A stretch of DNA of 64,000 bases from Pontiella desulfatans (GCF_900890425.1 NZ_CAAHFG010000003.1:682001-746000); one strand, 5' to 3'. Shown: positions 45,214-54,555, counted from the stretch's first letter. Translations and numbers: made by a program. The notes: generated by a model from the letters alone, not told the origin.

Positions 45214-46008
45214 ATGCAGATGAATAATCGATGGAGGCGGTTGAGATGCTTTAAGCAGGTTATAGGCATACTCTGTTTGCTGGCAGGTGCTGCCCAGGCC
45301 AGGGTGGTATCGTATGGCATATCGGTCAGGACGCAGACAGATGAGGCGGTAGCCAACGAAACGGTAAACCCCGGAAAGTTGAATCAGAATCTGGTGGGTG
45401 GCTTTGGTGCCGATATGGCTAAAAAGGCCAAAGACGGTAGAAGTTCAATTTCTCACGATTTCACCTTTCAGGATGAGGTGAATAACATAAACTGGGGATT
45501 TACGCTGAAGGTATCTTCCCTAAACGCGGAGAGTATCTGCGGAACCGGAAGCGGATTCGGTTTGGGAGATGCGCAGTTTGAGCCGGGAGAATCGGTCGTT
45601 TTCGAACTCCGTGAGTGGTTTGCTGTATCAGGAAATACCGGTGAGACTGCGAGCGTTGGTGGCATGCTGATTAACCGGGTCGATATGAACGGGTTTACAG
45701 CAGGGCAAAGTGCATGCGCTGTTATAGGCGGTAGTTTGACTGTCACCAATACCCGTTTCAGTTCAATAGATCTTGGGGAGTGTGCTGACGTATCCATTCT
45801 AGTGAAAGCGCTGGATCTCGGTGGATCGGATAATCAGTCCCGAATTTCCTGTATAGGTGTATTGGCGGACATCGTAATGGATGGAGTGCCAAACACGCCA
45901 TCGAAGCAGAATGTTAAACGAAGAAAGAAACCGGATACAGTTAAAGAGACGGTTTCAGAGCCAGAGCCGGAAACCCGGCTGGAATCGCTTGGTCTGATTA
46001 CAGGCTGA
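45214..46008 (+). CDS. Exported protein of unknown function
   Basis: ATG 45214 follows AAGGG; a TTG at 45178 is in frame but lacks support. The signal peptide ends GAAQA. The mature part of about 230 residues is beta-rich (SHDFTFQDEVNNINWGFTLK; ESVVFELREWFAVSG) with no domain I can name. The last 40 residues are a charged linker (KQNVKRRKKPDTVKE, then SEPEPE) and a short SLGLITG end. The EPEPE followed by a short hydrophobic stretch is reminiscent of a PEP-CTERM but there is no membrane helix or Arg cluster, so it may be truncated. It has the regulon promoter and a terminator, like its PEP-CTERM neighbour. Confidence 0.55.
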   Translation: MQMNNRWRRLRCFKQVIGILCLLAGAAQARVVSYGISVRTQTDEAVANETVNPGKLNQNLVGGFGADMAKKAKDGRSSISHDFTFQDEVNNINWGFTLKVSSLNAESICGTGSGFGLGDAQFEPGESVVFELREWFAVSGNTGETASVGGMLINRVDMNGFTAGQSACAVIGGSLTVTNTRFSSIDLGECADVSILVKALDLGGSDNQSRISCIGVLADIVMDGVPNTPSKQNVKRRKKPDTVKETVSEPEPETRLESLGLITG

Positions 46009-46087
46009 TTCCCGACGAATGGATGGCTGCATGATTGTGTAGGTTTTGTAAATAAATAGATTTTCATCATCACGTTCCTCAGTACGG

Positions 46088-46116
46088 GGTCTCGCCCGAA
46101 AAGGCGGGACCTTTTT
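46088..46116 (+). terminator. Intrinsic terminator after the 45214 gene
   Basis: GGTCTCGCC, CGAAAA loop, GGCGGGACC, then TTTTT; one wobble pair. Confidence 0.8.
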
Positions 46117-46138
46117 GTTGGGTTTGCATGAAGGAACC

Positions 46139-46166
46139 GTCAAGATCACTACCGGCAGCGGCATTT
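46139..46166 (+). promoter_or_regulatory. Regulon promoter motif for the GH29 gene at 46205
   Basis: GTCAAG, 14 nt, CGGCATTT, ending 38 nt before the start. One mismatch in the hexamer. Confidence 0.6.
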
Positions 46167-46204
46167 AGTCTGTGATGTGATTTGTATTTGAACTAAAGGA
46201 ATGT

Positions 46205-47944
46205 ATGAAAATAACTGCAACCGTATTTTTGTCTTTGGCCGCCGGTAGTGCATTTGCTGCCGCTCAATCCAACCAGCATATTTATCCAGATGAAAACCGT
46301 GCGCCGTTGGGGGCTGATGCCCAGGAGCGGGTGAAAGAAATGGAGGGCAATAAATATAATAAGCCCCATTTCCGGATTCCATCAGCTGAATACCGGCCGG
46401 GCTGGGAGCAGCTTAGGGGCGAAGCCGTTCCAAAATGGTTGGAAGACGGCAAGTTCGGCATTTATACCCATTGGGGGCTCTATTCCGTTCCGGGTAATAA
46501 AGACGTCAGCAATACCTATATCCGCTACATGTATAAAGATCGGGTGGATAAGAAAAAAGGTGCGACGACGGTCAGCGCCTGGCACACGGAAAAGTATGGA
46601 AAGCCCACCGAATTCGGGTATTCCGATTTTACGGAAAAGTTTTTGTGCGAAGGTTTCGATGGGCAGGAATATGTCGATGTCATGAAAGATGCCGGCGCAA
46701 AATTCGGTGGACTTTGCATTGTGCATCATGACGGCTTCCTACTGTGGGATTCCGATGTCGTGCCATGGAATGTCGGTAAGATGGGGCCGAAGCGCGATAT
46801 CTATGGCGAATTTGTGGATGCAGCCAAAGGTGCTGATTTTAAAACCATCGCCACCTTTCACCATGCCCGCAGTTTCGGCTATGCCACCAGTCAGCTCGAA
46901 GAGAGCGAGTTTTCGGAAGAGGAAAAAGCAAAGCTCGATCTTTTTAATCCTGAATTCGATACCTGGTTTTTTCCAAAGTGGGGAAAAGCGGATGCCAAAC
47001 TGTTTGATGAGCTATGGCTGAAAAAAGTGAAAGAAGTCGTGGATAAATATAATCCGGACTCCCTCTGGTTTGATGGGCTCAAGCCGGCCGACCATTGCAC
47101 CGAAGAAAGTCATCTGGAAATGATGAACTATTATTTCGGGAAGGCGGAAAAAGAAAACCGCGAGGTAGCCGTATTCAATAAACTTCCGGGCACTGGAGTC
47201 TTTAATTTTCCGCAGGGCGTCGGCATTAAATGCTACGAAGGAGGACGGGATCAGCCGCCATTTGCCACTGGGCCGTTCCTGGTGGACAAAGCCATCAGCT
47301 ATCCGTGGAGTTACGTCGAAGATAAACAATACAAATTCGGCCCCGATTATCATGTGGATGCCCTCATCGATATGGTGTCACGCGGCGGGTATTATTTTAT
47401 GTCCCTGACCCCGATGGGCGACGGCACCATTCCGCCGAAGGAAAAAGAGATCTGTGCGGAGATCGGAAAATGGCTGAAGGTAAACGGCGATGCTATCTAT
47501 GGAACGCGCATGTGGAAAATTGCCTCCGAAGGACCGCTCGGCACCTTTATGTATAAACCCGATAAAGGCGTGATCTATTGGGACTACCGCGAAGCGGATA
47601 AAAAGGGCCAGATCCGTTTTACGCAAAAAGGCGACTTTATGTATGCCATCTTCCTCGACTGGGAAGAGGATGAATTTGTCATCCGATCACTCGGTAAGGA
47701 CATGATTCCAAACGCAAAAATCGAAAGTATCGAACTGCTGGGCTATGATGGTGAGCTGAAGACGAAACAGACAGCGGATGCACTCGTTATCGAATCCTTG
47801 GAAAAGAAACCGCATAACTATGCGTATGCCTTTAAGATTAAGCTCTCCGGCGACGTTGGCGAAAAGATGGTGGCGGGGCAGCCGTTTATCATGGAAGAAG
47901 AATCCATGAGCTACGATGCGATCGATAAAAAGCATTTTCACTAG
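46205..47944 (+). CDS. Exported alpha-L-fucosidase, GH29
   Basis: Signal peptide at residues 1-20. A roughly 45-residue linker precedes the catalytic barrel: PKWLEDGKFGIYTHWGLYSV (76-95), FGGLCIVHHDGFLLWDS (167-183), ATFHHARSFGY (216-226) and the nucleophile in YNPDSLWFDG (D290). MVSRGGYYFMSLTPMGDGTI gives the usual end of the barrel, then a C-terminal beta-sandwich. At 579 residues it is longer than its three relatives in this window because of the N-terminal linker and a short tail. It starts a cluster of two GH29 genes, a reductase and an FG-GAP protein. Confidence 0.93.
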   Translation: MKITATVFLSLAAGSAFAAAQSNQHIYPDENRAPLGADAQERVKEMEGNKYNKPHFRIPSAEYRPGWEQLRGEAVPKWLEDGKFGIYTHWGLYSVPGNKDVSNTYIRYMYKDRVDKKKGATTVSAWHTEKYGKPTEFGYSDFTEKFLCEGFDGQEYVDVMKDAGAKFGGLCIVHHDGFLLWDSDVVPWNVGKMGPKRDIYGEFVDAAKGADFKTIATFHHARSFGYATSQLEESEFSEEEKAKLDLFNPEFDTWFFPKWGKADAKLFDELWLKKVKEVVDKYNPDSLWFDGLKPADHCTEESHLEMMNYYFGKAEKENREVAVFNKLPGTGVFNFPQGVGIKCYEGGRDQPPFATGPFLVDKAISYPWSYVEDKQYKFGPDYHVDALIDMVSRGGYYFMSLTPMGDGTIPPKEKEICAEIGKWLKVNGDAIYGTRMWKIASEGPLGTFMYKPDKGVIYWDYREADKKGQIRFTQKGDFMYAIFLDWEEDEFVIRSLGKDMIPNAKIESIELLGYDGELKTKQTADALVIESLEKKPHNYAYAFKIKLSGDVGEKMVAGQPFIMEEESMSYDAIDKKHFH

Positions 47945-47964
47945 ACCGTCATTCCGATTGGGCA

Positions 47965-48029
47965 GGCATCGAGGACGATGCCCCTCCACGGTGCGGCTCT
48001 TATCTGGAGGGACGCTGTCCTCAGCGTCC
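47965..48029. repeat. Inverted pair of GGAGGG-type hairpin repeats
   Basis: Two inverted units, 47965-47988 and 48005-48029. Read outward-in, both start TGGAGGG and fold around TCCT with different stems: GCATCG/CGATGC on the left and ACGCTG/CAGCGT on the right. Intergenic between two GH29 genes. Confidence 0.7.
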
Positions 48030-48133
48030 GTGGGATACGGAGAGATAATGTTCCTCCAGGTTACGGATGAAACCTCCCTGCAAATATCTGCGTGTTCCGC
48101 GTGATCTGCGGGCTCAGTTTATTTTTAGAAATT

Positions 48134-48161
48134 ATCAATTTCTACAGATTCTGCGGGGTTC
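48134..48161 (+). promoter_or_regulatory. Weak match to the regulon promoter motif
   Basis: ATCAAT, 14 nt, CGGGGTTC, ending 41 nt before the GH29 start at 48203. Spacing and CGG are kept but two of the last five octamer bases differ from the consensus. Confidence 0.35.
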
Positions 48162-48202
48162 TATTTGTAGAATCAGGATGAATTCAACGATTGGGGAATA
48201 CG

Positions 48203-49684
48203 ATGCGAAATATTATTTTCAGTTTGATTGCGGCTTTGTTGGTTGTTGGTGCCGTCGAGGCAAAAACCTACGAACCCAAATGGGAATCATTGGCCACTGC
48301 TCCGGTGCCGGAATGGTGGGACCAGGGTAAGCTGGGTATTTTTATTCATTGGGGGCCCTACAGTGTGGCCGGTTATAAAGATCGGCATCGCGGCTATGCC
48401 GAAGCCATCACGGCGGATATGTATAAAAAGCCCGAGCGCTATACCGAATTCATGACTGAAAAGTTCGGGGCGACCATGCCGGAGTTCGGCTACAAAGATA
48501 TGGTGCCACTGTTCAAGGCGGAAAACTGGGATCCGGCTGAATGGGCGAAGCTGTTTAAAGATGCGGGGGCTACCTATGTCCTGCCGACCGGGGAGCACCA
48601 CGATGGATATGTTTTATGGGATTCCGAGCTGACGCCCTGGACCGCTGCAAAAAAGGGCCCCATGCGCGACCTGATCGGGGACCTCGGAAAAGCCGTTCGC
48701 GCGGAGGGGATGAAGTATGGCATCACCTATCATCGCGAACGCCACCCGGATCGTTTTACCCGTGAGACGGGTCTGATTGATGAAGAGATCGAGCGTATGC
48801 CGGAGGCGGCGTCACTTTATGGTCCATTTGAATATGACGATGCTTTTATTGCCGACTATGTGGCCCGATGGAAAGAGGCGGAAACCAAATATCAGCCCGA
48901 TTTTATGTGGATTGATGATGTGCCTTTCCTGCGGGAAGAAGATCCCCAGGTGGCTAAGTTTGAAGCCGCATTCCGTAAAATGATGGCCGATTATCTCAAT
49001 GCCGCCGAAGGGTGGGGTAAGCAGGTGTGGTTCAATAACAAGGGCAAAACCATCAACTGGCCGGAAGGCGTCGGCTGCATCGAAGCCGATAACCTGAAGA
49101 TGGAAACGATCGGGCCGCGCTGGCAGAATCCGGCTACGCTCGGTACGTCATATGCCTATATGGAAAACGAGGAGATCAACGATCTCTATAAAACCCCGGC
49201 CGAACTGGTGCGTCTGCTCTGTGACGTGGTCAGTAAAAATGGCAACCTCTTGCTGAACATCGGTCCGCGGGCAGACGGAACCATTCCCGAAGGCATGAAA
49301 ATCCGCCTGCTGGCATTGGGTGATTGGCTGAAGATAAACGGCGAGGCTATCTACAGTTCCAACCCGTGGAAAACCTATGGCGAATATGCCGGTGAGCTGA
49401 TTGAAAATGAAGAGGGCGTGCACTACACCAGCCATAGTATGCACATTCACGAACAGGAATTCCGCTACACCTCAAAAGGCGGCGCCATCTACATCATCGC
49501 CTTCCAACCGCTGGAAAAATCAATCACGCTGAAATCCTTCAAGGGCTTTAATCAGAAGATTAAATCCATCTCACAACTGGGTTCAGATACCTCCATCGAT
49601 TGGACGATGACTGATGAAGGGTTGCAGCTCAGAGCAAAGAATGCGCCGTTCAATCTGGCCTCTGTTTATAAAGTGACCTACTAG
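48203..49684 (+). CDS. Exported alpha-L-fucosidase, GH29
   Basis: ATG 48203 follows TTGGGGA; a TTG at 48191 is in frame but would place the ribosome site inside. Signal peptide at residues 1-20. Barrel motifs: EWWDQGKLGIFIHWGPYSV (37-55), YVLPTGEHHDGYVLWDS (125-141), KYGITYHRER (171-180) and the nucleophile region YQPDFMWIDDV (D238, W.D followed by Asp rather than Gly). GNLLLNIGPRADGTIP and a C-terminal sandwich follow. At 493 residues the length is normal. The acid/base residue was not assigned. It lies between another GH29 gene and an aldo/keto reductase. Confidence 0.92.
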   Translation: MRNIIFSLIAALLVVGAVEAKTYEPKWESLATAPVPEWWDQGKLGIFIHWGPYSVAGYKDRHRGYAEAITADMYKKPERYTEFMTEKFGATMPEFGYKDMVPLFKAENWDPAEWAKLFKDAGATYVLPTGEHHDGYVLWDSELTPWTAAKKGPMRDLIGDLGKAVRAEGMKYGITYHRERHPDRFTRETGLIDEEIERMPEAASLYGPFEYDDAFIADYVARWKEAETKYQPDFMWIDDVPFLREEDPQVAKFEAAFRKMMADYLNAAEGWGKQVWFNNKGKTINWPEGVGCIEADNLKMETIGPRWQNPATLGTSYAYMENEEINDLYKTPAELVRLLCDVVSKNGNLLLNIGPRADGTIPEGMKIRLLALGDWLKINGEAIYSSNPWKTYGEYAGELIENEEGVHYTSHSMHIHEQEFRYTSKGGAIYIIAFQPLEKSITLKSFKGFNQKIKSISQLGSDTSIDWTMTDEGLQLRAKNAPFNLASVYKVTY

Positions 49685-49785
49685 ACAGCCCTCCATCTAT
49701 TGGATGGTATCGGGTTAAATATGGGTATAGGTTATCGGTCGTAAATCGGCTAGCATGGCGTTTCGAATAAACAGGAGCATGGATC

Positions 49786-50814
49786 ATGAGTACCTATTCA
49801 GCCAGCCGAAGAACATTCAATGCATCCGGTACACTGGCCGCAACGTTACTCGCCAATTCCGCGCGGGCCGGGAAAATCACAACGGGTAAATCGGACCGAT
49901 TGGGCAACCTATTGCCGACCCGGCCGCTGGCTGATACCGGCGAATCGCTCACGTTGCTGGGGGTAGGCGGGGCGCATATCGGCCGGATGGAAGACGCCGA
50001 TGCCCAGGCCTGTATTGAACGGGCACTGGAGGAAGGCGTGCGCTTCTTCGACAACGCGTACGGCTATTCCCGTGGAAATGCCGAAACCCTTTATGGAAAA
50101 TACCTCTGTCCAAAATATCGGGATGATACGTTCATCATGACCAAATCGACCGCCGGCACCGCTGCAACATTCATCGAACAATTTGAACTCTCGCTGAAAC
50201 GCCTGAATACCGATTACGTGGACCTGCTTTATCTGCATAGTTTCAAAACCCCGGAAGAGGTGGATGAGCGGGAAATGGACGGCGTGTTCGAGGCGATAAA
50301 GAAATTCCACGAGCAGGGGAAGGCGCGTTATCTGGGATGGTCCTGCCACACGCATCCCGATGCGGCATTACATTTTCTTGATAAAACCCAACAAGCTCCG
50401 TTCACGGTATGTGGCCAGTTTCCTGTAAACCCGGTCGATGCCGCAAATCCGGACAACAGCTTCACCCGCGACCTGCTTCCGGCAACCGTGAAGGCCGGTC
50501 AATCGGTGATTGCCATGAAAACGCTGGCCGGCGGCGGTTTGAATGGCCGTAAAATGAAAAATAAGGTCAAAGCTCCTGAACGGTTTCCGATTCCCCATGC
50601 CATCAGCTTCGAGGAAAATATGCAGTTTGTGCTGTCCCAGCCGATCACGTCATGGGTGAGCGGTATGGAATCCCTGGACCATATTCGCCAGAATACCGGG
50701 ATTGTCCGCTCATTTGCCCGGCTGGATGAAGCCGGAAAAAGAGCCCTGATTGAAAAAGTGGCCGGGTATGCCGAAATAGCGAACATTGAAGCGTACAAAG
50801 CGAAGAAGTCATGA
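49786..50814 (+). CDS. Tat-exported aldo/keto reductase
   Basis: Probably an NAD(P)-dependent oxidoreductase of the AKR fold. The N-terminus has SRRTF followed by a hydrophobic stretch and SARAG, a Tat signal, so it is folded with cofactor before export. The barrel shows the catalytic tetrad: D89 and Y94 (or Y92) in FFDNAYGYSRGNAE, K120 in FIMTKST and H151 in LLYLHSF. At 342 residues with the leader the length is normal. It overlaps the FG-GAP gene by 4 bp (ATGA), so both are translated from one mRNA. The clustered fucosidases suggest a sugar-derived substrate, but that is only context. Confidence 0.85.
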   Translation: MSTYSASRRTFNASGTLAATLLANSARAGKITTGKSDRLGNLLPTRPLADTGESLTLLGVGGAHIGRMEDADAQACIERALEEGVRFFDNAYGYSRGNAETLYGKYLCPKYRDDTFIMTKSTAGTAATFIEQFELSLKRLNTDYVDLLYLHSFKTPEEVDEREMDGVFEAIKKFHEQGKARYLGWSCHTHPDAALHFLDKTQQAPFTVCGQFPVNPVDAANPDNSFTRDLLPATVKAGQSVIAMKTLAGGGLNGRKMKNKVKAPERFPIPHAISFEENMQFVLSQPITSWVSGMESLDHIRQNTGIVRSFARLDEAGKRALIEKVAGYAEIANIEAYKAKKS

Positions 50815-51962
50815 AAACAGAATTAGTGGTTTTATCGGTCATGGTTGGAGCAGCAGTACAGGCTTCCAATGGTTGGAAAAAACAGGTGGTGGTGGACCAG
50901 GCGAAAAGTGCAATCAATTCCGCCGTGGCTGCTGATTTTGATAGGGATGGAAAAATGGATATCCTTGCATCCTATGACGGGCATGTTGTGGCACTGAAAG
51001 GGCCGGACTGGAAACCTTATGTGGTACATACCTTCAGTCCGGAGCATTCCCGCAATAAACCGCGACCGATGTGCATCCACAGCTGCCTGTTGGATGTGGA
51101 CGGTGACGGGGATGTGGATTTCTGCGGCTCCAACCTTACGCTGTTCTGGCTGGAGTGCCCGGATGACCCGTTTTCCGGCGAACCCTGGATCTATCGAACT
51201 ATCGACGATGAGCTGCTCGGGACGCACTGCCTGATTACGGGCGACGTGAATATCGATGGAAGGCCTGATCTGATCGCAAACTCCGGCCGGGCGACTAAAA
51301 CCGACTTTCCTAACTCCATTGCCTGGTTTGAAACGCCCACGAAAAAAGACGGCGCATGGAAACGTCGTATTTTTGCGGATCGCGATGCGCCAGGCGGCTC
51401 GCATTACATGGGGTTGGGTGATGTGAACAGGGATGGCCGGCCGGATATCGCCTGCGCCGCGAAAGGCGGTGAAAAACATCCTGGCGGGGAATGGTTTGCC
51501 TGGTGGGAACAACCTGCCGACCTTTCCAATCCCTGGAAAAAACATATGCTGGCCGACGAGGAAGTTGGTGCCACCAATATTCTTCCGATCGATCTCGATG
51601 GCGATGGCCATATGGATTATGTGGCAAGCCGCGGTCATGGAACCGGTGTGCTCTGGTTTAAAGGGCCGCAATTTGAATTGATCGAAAACGATCCAGACAT
51701 CGTCAACCCCCACTGCCTGATCGTCGATGATCTGGACGGGGATGGCGATCCCGATGTGGCGACTGTAGGCAGTCAGCCGGACGGTGAGGCTGTTTGGTAT
51801 GAAAACGACGGGAAGGCCGGGTTCACCCGCCACGACATCGGTGCGGATCAAGGATCCTATGACCTGCGCGCGGTGGACATGGATGGTAACGGCGACCTGG
51901 ATTTACTGGTCGCCGGCCATTTTAATAATAACGTCGTCTGGTTCGAAAATCCGTCGCCTTAG
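50811..51962 (+). CDS. Exported FG-GAP/VCBS-repeat beta-propeller protein
   Basis: The signal peptide ends AAVQA. Seven repeats each carry a calcium-binding loop of the D.D.DG type: DFDRDGKMDI, DVDGDGDVDF, DVNIDGRPDL, DVNRDGRPDI, DLDGDGHMDY, DLDGDGDPDV and DMDGNGDLDL, as in a seven-bladed propeller. At 383 residues the whole protein is the propeller. It overlaps the aldo/keto reductase by 4 bp. Such proteins bind ligands or partners; no enzyme activity can be claimed. Confidence 0.85.
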   Translation: MKTELVVLSVMVGAAVQASNGWKKQVVVDQAKSAINSAVAADFDRDGKMDILASYDGHVVALKGPDWKPYVVHTFSPEHSRNKPRPMCIHSCLLDVDGDGDVDFCGSNLTLFWLECPDDPFSGEPWIYRTIDDELLGTHCLITGDVNIDGRPDLIANSGRATKTDFPNSIAWFETPTKKDGAWKRRIFADRDAPGGSHYMGLGDVNRDGRPDIACAAKGGEKHPGGEWFAWWEQPADLSNPWKKHMLADEEVGATNILPIDLDGDGHMDYVASRGHGTGVLWFKGPQFELIENDPDIVNPHCLIVDDLDGDGDPDVATVGSQPDGEAVWYENDGKAGFTRHDIGADQGSYDLRAVDMDGNGDLDLLVAGHFNNNVVWFENPSP

Positions 51963-51963
51963 C

Positions 51964-52015
51964 TGGAGGGACGACGTCCTCGTCGTCAACGGACAGCGGG
52001 GACGCTGTCCCTCCA
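51964..52015. repeat. Inverted pair of GGAGGG-type hairpin repeats
   Basis: Units 51964-51987 and 51991-52015 are inverted. Both begin TGGAGGG and fold around TCCT or TCCC, with stems ACGACG/CGTCGT and ACAGCG/CGCTGT. It lies directly after the FG-GAP gene and before a convergent gene. Confidence 0.72.
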
Positions 52016-52094
52016 CAAACAGCAGAGCAGTTTGACAGGATGAATAGGATCTAGAACGTAATTTCTGACGATCCTGTTATCCGGTCTAAAAACA

Positions 52095-54407
52095 TCAGTA
52101 ATGCTTTCGGTGCGAGTCGGCACCTTTGACGGTGGGCTTGCCCCATTGCGTCAGGCGGTTGTCCTTTTCTAATAGATGGGCTGGGTAGTCCTTGGTGATG
52201 CCGAAGCTGTCGAGGTTTACATCGAACGGTTCGAAGCCGATCTTTATCAGAGCAGGTGAATCTGCGGGTAGTCGCAGATCCATCTTTTCGACGTTCGCGA
52301 AGTTCGGGTTCGCGACGATCGAGTTCGCTTCCACGCCTTTAGCCTGAAATTGAGTGAGGAATTCCTCGGCGCCGTCGAACCAGTAGAGGTTGTTGTTGAG
52401 GTGATATTCGTAGGGCAGGGGCTTCGTGCCGGCCTTTACAACCTTGAACTCGGGGGAGTTCCATAGGTCGCGTTCGCCATAGGGCGGTACCGGATTTTTT
52501 TTCGAGCTGTAGACCATGTTGCGCTGCATGATCGAGTCGGGCACGAACACCTGCCGCGGGAAGGCGCGCATACGGATCGCTTCGCCGTTCAGGTCGATGA
52601 AGATATTGTTGACGATGTGATTGTAGTCCTTGTGCACGACGCCCGTTCCGGCGCGGGCGATAATGTTCTGGGTAGTGGTCGTCCCGCGCTGCCAGTCGTC
52701 GGTGCGCACGGCAATATAGTCGACGTCGTAGACGTAGTTGTGACGAATAATGTTGCCTTCACCGGCGCCGGAAACGTTGAGCGAGGCGCCGTCGGAAAGC
52801 TGCAGCAGGGTTTTCGTAACCTTGTTGTGCTCGATGATATTATTCTTCGCGTGCAGGTAAGGCATGAAGTGTGTTTGAACATCGTCGGACCAGGTGGCGG
52901 TCTGTTCGATCTCGTTCCAACGGATGGTCTGGGCCGCCTCATCGAAATCCTCGTTGTATTTCATCAGGATCTGCACCCGCACGCCGCAGATGCCGACCGC
53001 CTTGCGCGGGACGTCGTGGATCCAGTTATGGGAAATGATGTTATCGCCGCTCTGCCAGACAAAGATGGCGTGTCCGTGCCAGATGATTTCGCCGACGTGG
53101 TGAATGATGTTGTTATGGATCGTATTGTGATGATTGACGTCTTTGGTGCCCGGGCCGTAGCCGGCCAGCAGGATGCCCATGTGTCCCACGTAATCGATTA
53201 GATTGTTTTCAATGGTATTGTTCTGTGCGTGCAGGTCGAGGCGGATGGCGGAGCCGCCGGAGTTGGTAAAGTGGTTGCCTTTAATGCGAATATTTTCCGC
53301 GCCGCGCAGGCGCAGCATGGCGTTGCCGTAATCAAAGGTATCCCAGTCGTGCTGGATGCCCCATCCCTTACGGTCCTTATACCAGTTAGACCGTTTGGCG
53401 TGGGTGAAGGTCAGTCCTTCGAAACTGATGTTTCTGACCGGTTGGTCGACTGGGCCGTCATAGTCGATCTCGCCCTCGATACGGACCAGTTCATGAAGCT
53501 GCGGAATCAGAATATTCGCAGGTTCTTTGCCATCAATTGGCCAGTAATACAACTTACCGGTCTGACTGTTGTGTGCCCACTCGCCGGGTTCATCGATAAA
53601 ATCGACGGCGTTCTCGATCCAGGCATAGGGGCCGTTCTGCGAGAAGGCCGGAGCGTTGGCTTCATATTTAAGGGTTAGCAGGCGCTGCTCCAGATTAATG
53701 CTTTCGAGGGGAATAAAGTTGAGCGCCCAGGGCACCGGGTTGAAGAAAACCTCGATATCATCGAGGTTCGACCACTGGCGGATCGGCGCACCATCGAGGT
53801 AGCGGATTTCGCGCAGCAGATGACGATCCTTCTTGTGCATAACGTTGCGGGAATCAGCGATTTCATAGCCGGTGGGTTTCTCGCCCTGGAAGCGGGCGCT
53901 CTTGGCGCGCGGCAGACGTTTATCGCCTGTAAAGAGAGTGGTGAAGCGGCCGTATTCTTCCTGACTGACATCGGCCACCCAGACGTGGCCTTCCGCCGTA
54001 TTGGGCAATCCTTCAACCGGAGCCTTTAGTTTTTTCCATTGAGTGACCGGCTTTCCGCTGGTCAGAACGGGAGTAGCACCGGGCAGCGCCCGGTAACGGA
54101 TCATGTGTTCTGCTTTACCTCCATCCTGACGATTGAGCACAAGCGTTTCCGTGAGGCGGTGATCTCCATCGGCGAGCCATACGTTGATTTCCTGATTCCG
54201 CGCTGCGTCATCCAGTTTCCGAATGGCATCCCGCGCCTGTTCCAAGGTTTGGAAAGGCGCTTGCTTCGTTCCGGTTCCGATCTGCTGTGATTGTGGGTCG
54301 ACATGGATATCCCTGTTGGGTGGGATGTCTGCGGACGGGTGCTCGCAGCCGGCGAGCAGTAGGCAGAAGGTCGGTATGGATAAGGTCGAAGGCATTGATT
54401 TGAACAT
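52095..54407 (-). CDS. Lipoprotein with right-handed beta-helix, GH141-like
   Basis: A lipobox LLLAGC at about residues 16-21 predicts lipid attachment. After GTGTKQAPFQTLEQARDAIR come NVWLADGDHRLTETLVL and YRALPGATPVLTSG, then N-rich helical rungs (NNTIENNLIDYVGHMGILLAG, HNTIHNNIIHHVGEI, HNWIHDVPRKAVGICG). This order is that of the beta-helix proteins that include GH141 (fucosidases and xylanases); assignment to GH141 is tentative since the catalytic Asp pair cannot be placed. At 770 residues the length fits. It is divergent from three sulfatase genes, with facing regulon promoter motifs. Acting on fucan is plausible from context. Confidence 0.65.
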   Translation of the reverse strand: MFKSMPSTLSIPTFCLLLAGCEHPSADIPPNRDIHVDPQSQQIGTGTKQAPFQTLEQARDAIRKLDDAARNQEINVWLADGDHRLTETLVLNRQDGGKAEHMIRYRALPGATPVLTSGKPVTQWKKLKAPVEGLPNTAEGHVWVADVSQEEYGRFTTLFTGDKRLPRAKSARFQGEKPTGYEIADSRNVMHKKDRHLLREIRYLDGAPIRQWSNLDDIEVFFNPVPWALNFIPLESINLEQRLLTLKYEANAPAFSQNGPYAWIENAVDFIDEPGEWAHNSQTGKLYYWPIDGKEPANILIPQLHELVRIEGEIDYDGPVDQPVRNISFEGLTFTHAKRSNWYKDRKGWGIQHDWDTFDYGNAMLRLRGAENIRIKGNHFTNSGGSAIRLDLHAQNNTIENNLIDYVGHMGILLAGYGPGTKDVNHHNTIHNNIIHHVGEIIWHGHAIFVWQSGDNIISHNWIHDVPRKAVGICGVRVQILMKYNEDFDEAAQTIRWNEIEQTATWSDDVQTHFMPYLHAKNNIIEHNKVTKTLLQLSDGASLNVSGAGEGNIIRHNYVYDVDYIAVRTDDWQRGTTTTQNIIARAGTGVVHKDYNHIVNNIFIDLNGEAIRMRAFPRQVFVPDSIMQRNMVYSSKKNPVPPYGERDLWNSPEFKVVKAGTKPLPYEYHLNNNLYWFDGAEEFLTQFQAKGVEANSIVANPNFANVEKMDLRLPADSPALIKIGFEPFDVNLDSFGITKDYPAHLLEKDNRLTQWGKPTVKGADSHRKHY

Positions 54408-54450
54408 GGGTTAAGCTCCATTTAGATGGTCACGGTTCATATGTATAAAT

Positions 54451-54478
54451 AAACACCGCTTTATTCGACGTTTTTGAT
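54451..54478 (-). promoter_or_regulatory. Regulon promoter motif for the beta-helix lipoprotein
   Basis: Minus strand: ATCAAA, 14 nt, CGGTGTTT, ending 43 nt before the start at 54407. Its hexamer is 21 bp from that of the divergent site at 54500. Confidence 0.65.
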
Positions 54479-54499
54479 TCATTATTCCTGATAATAATA

Positions 54500-54526
54500 A
54501 TCAAAGACCGACGCGGTGCGGCGTTA
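54500..54526 (+). promoter_or_regulatory. Regulon promoter motif variant for the sulfatase operon
   Basis: ATCAAA, 13 nt, CGGCGTTA, ending 29 nt before ATG 54556. Core elements are good but the spacer is one base shorter than in the other sites. Confidence 0.5.
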
Positions 54527-54555
54527 TATATAGGAGGTTTGTACGGAGAACGTTT

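Noticed and set aside
49738-49775. GTCGTA and GGCGTTTC before the aldo/keto reductase
   Set aside because: Spacer and first block deviate from the regulon motif; not counted.
50832-51851. A 339-codon minus-strand frame opposite the FG-GAP gene
   Set aside because: Explained by codon bias on the + strand, which has seven clear calcium-loop repeats.
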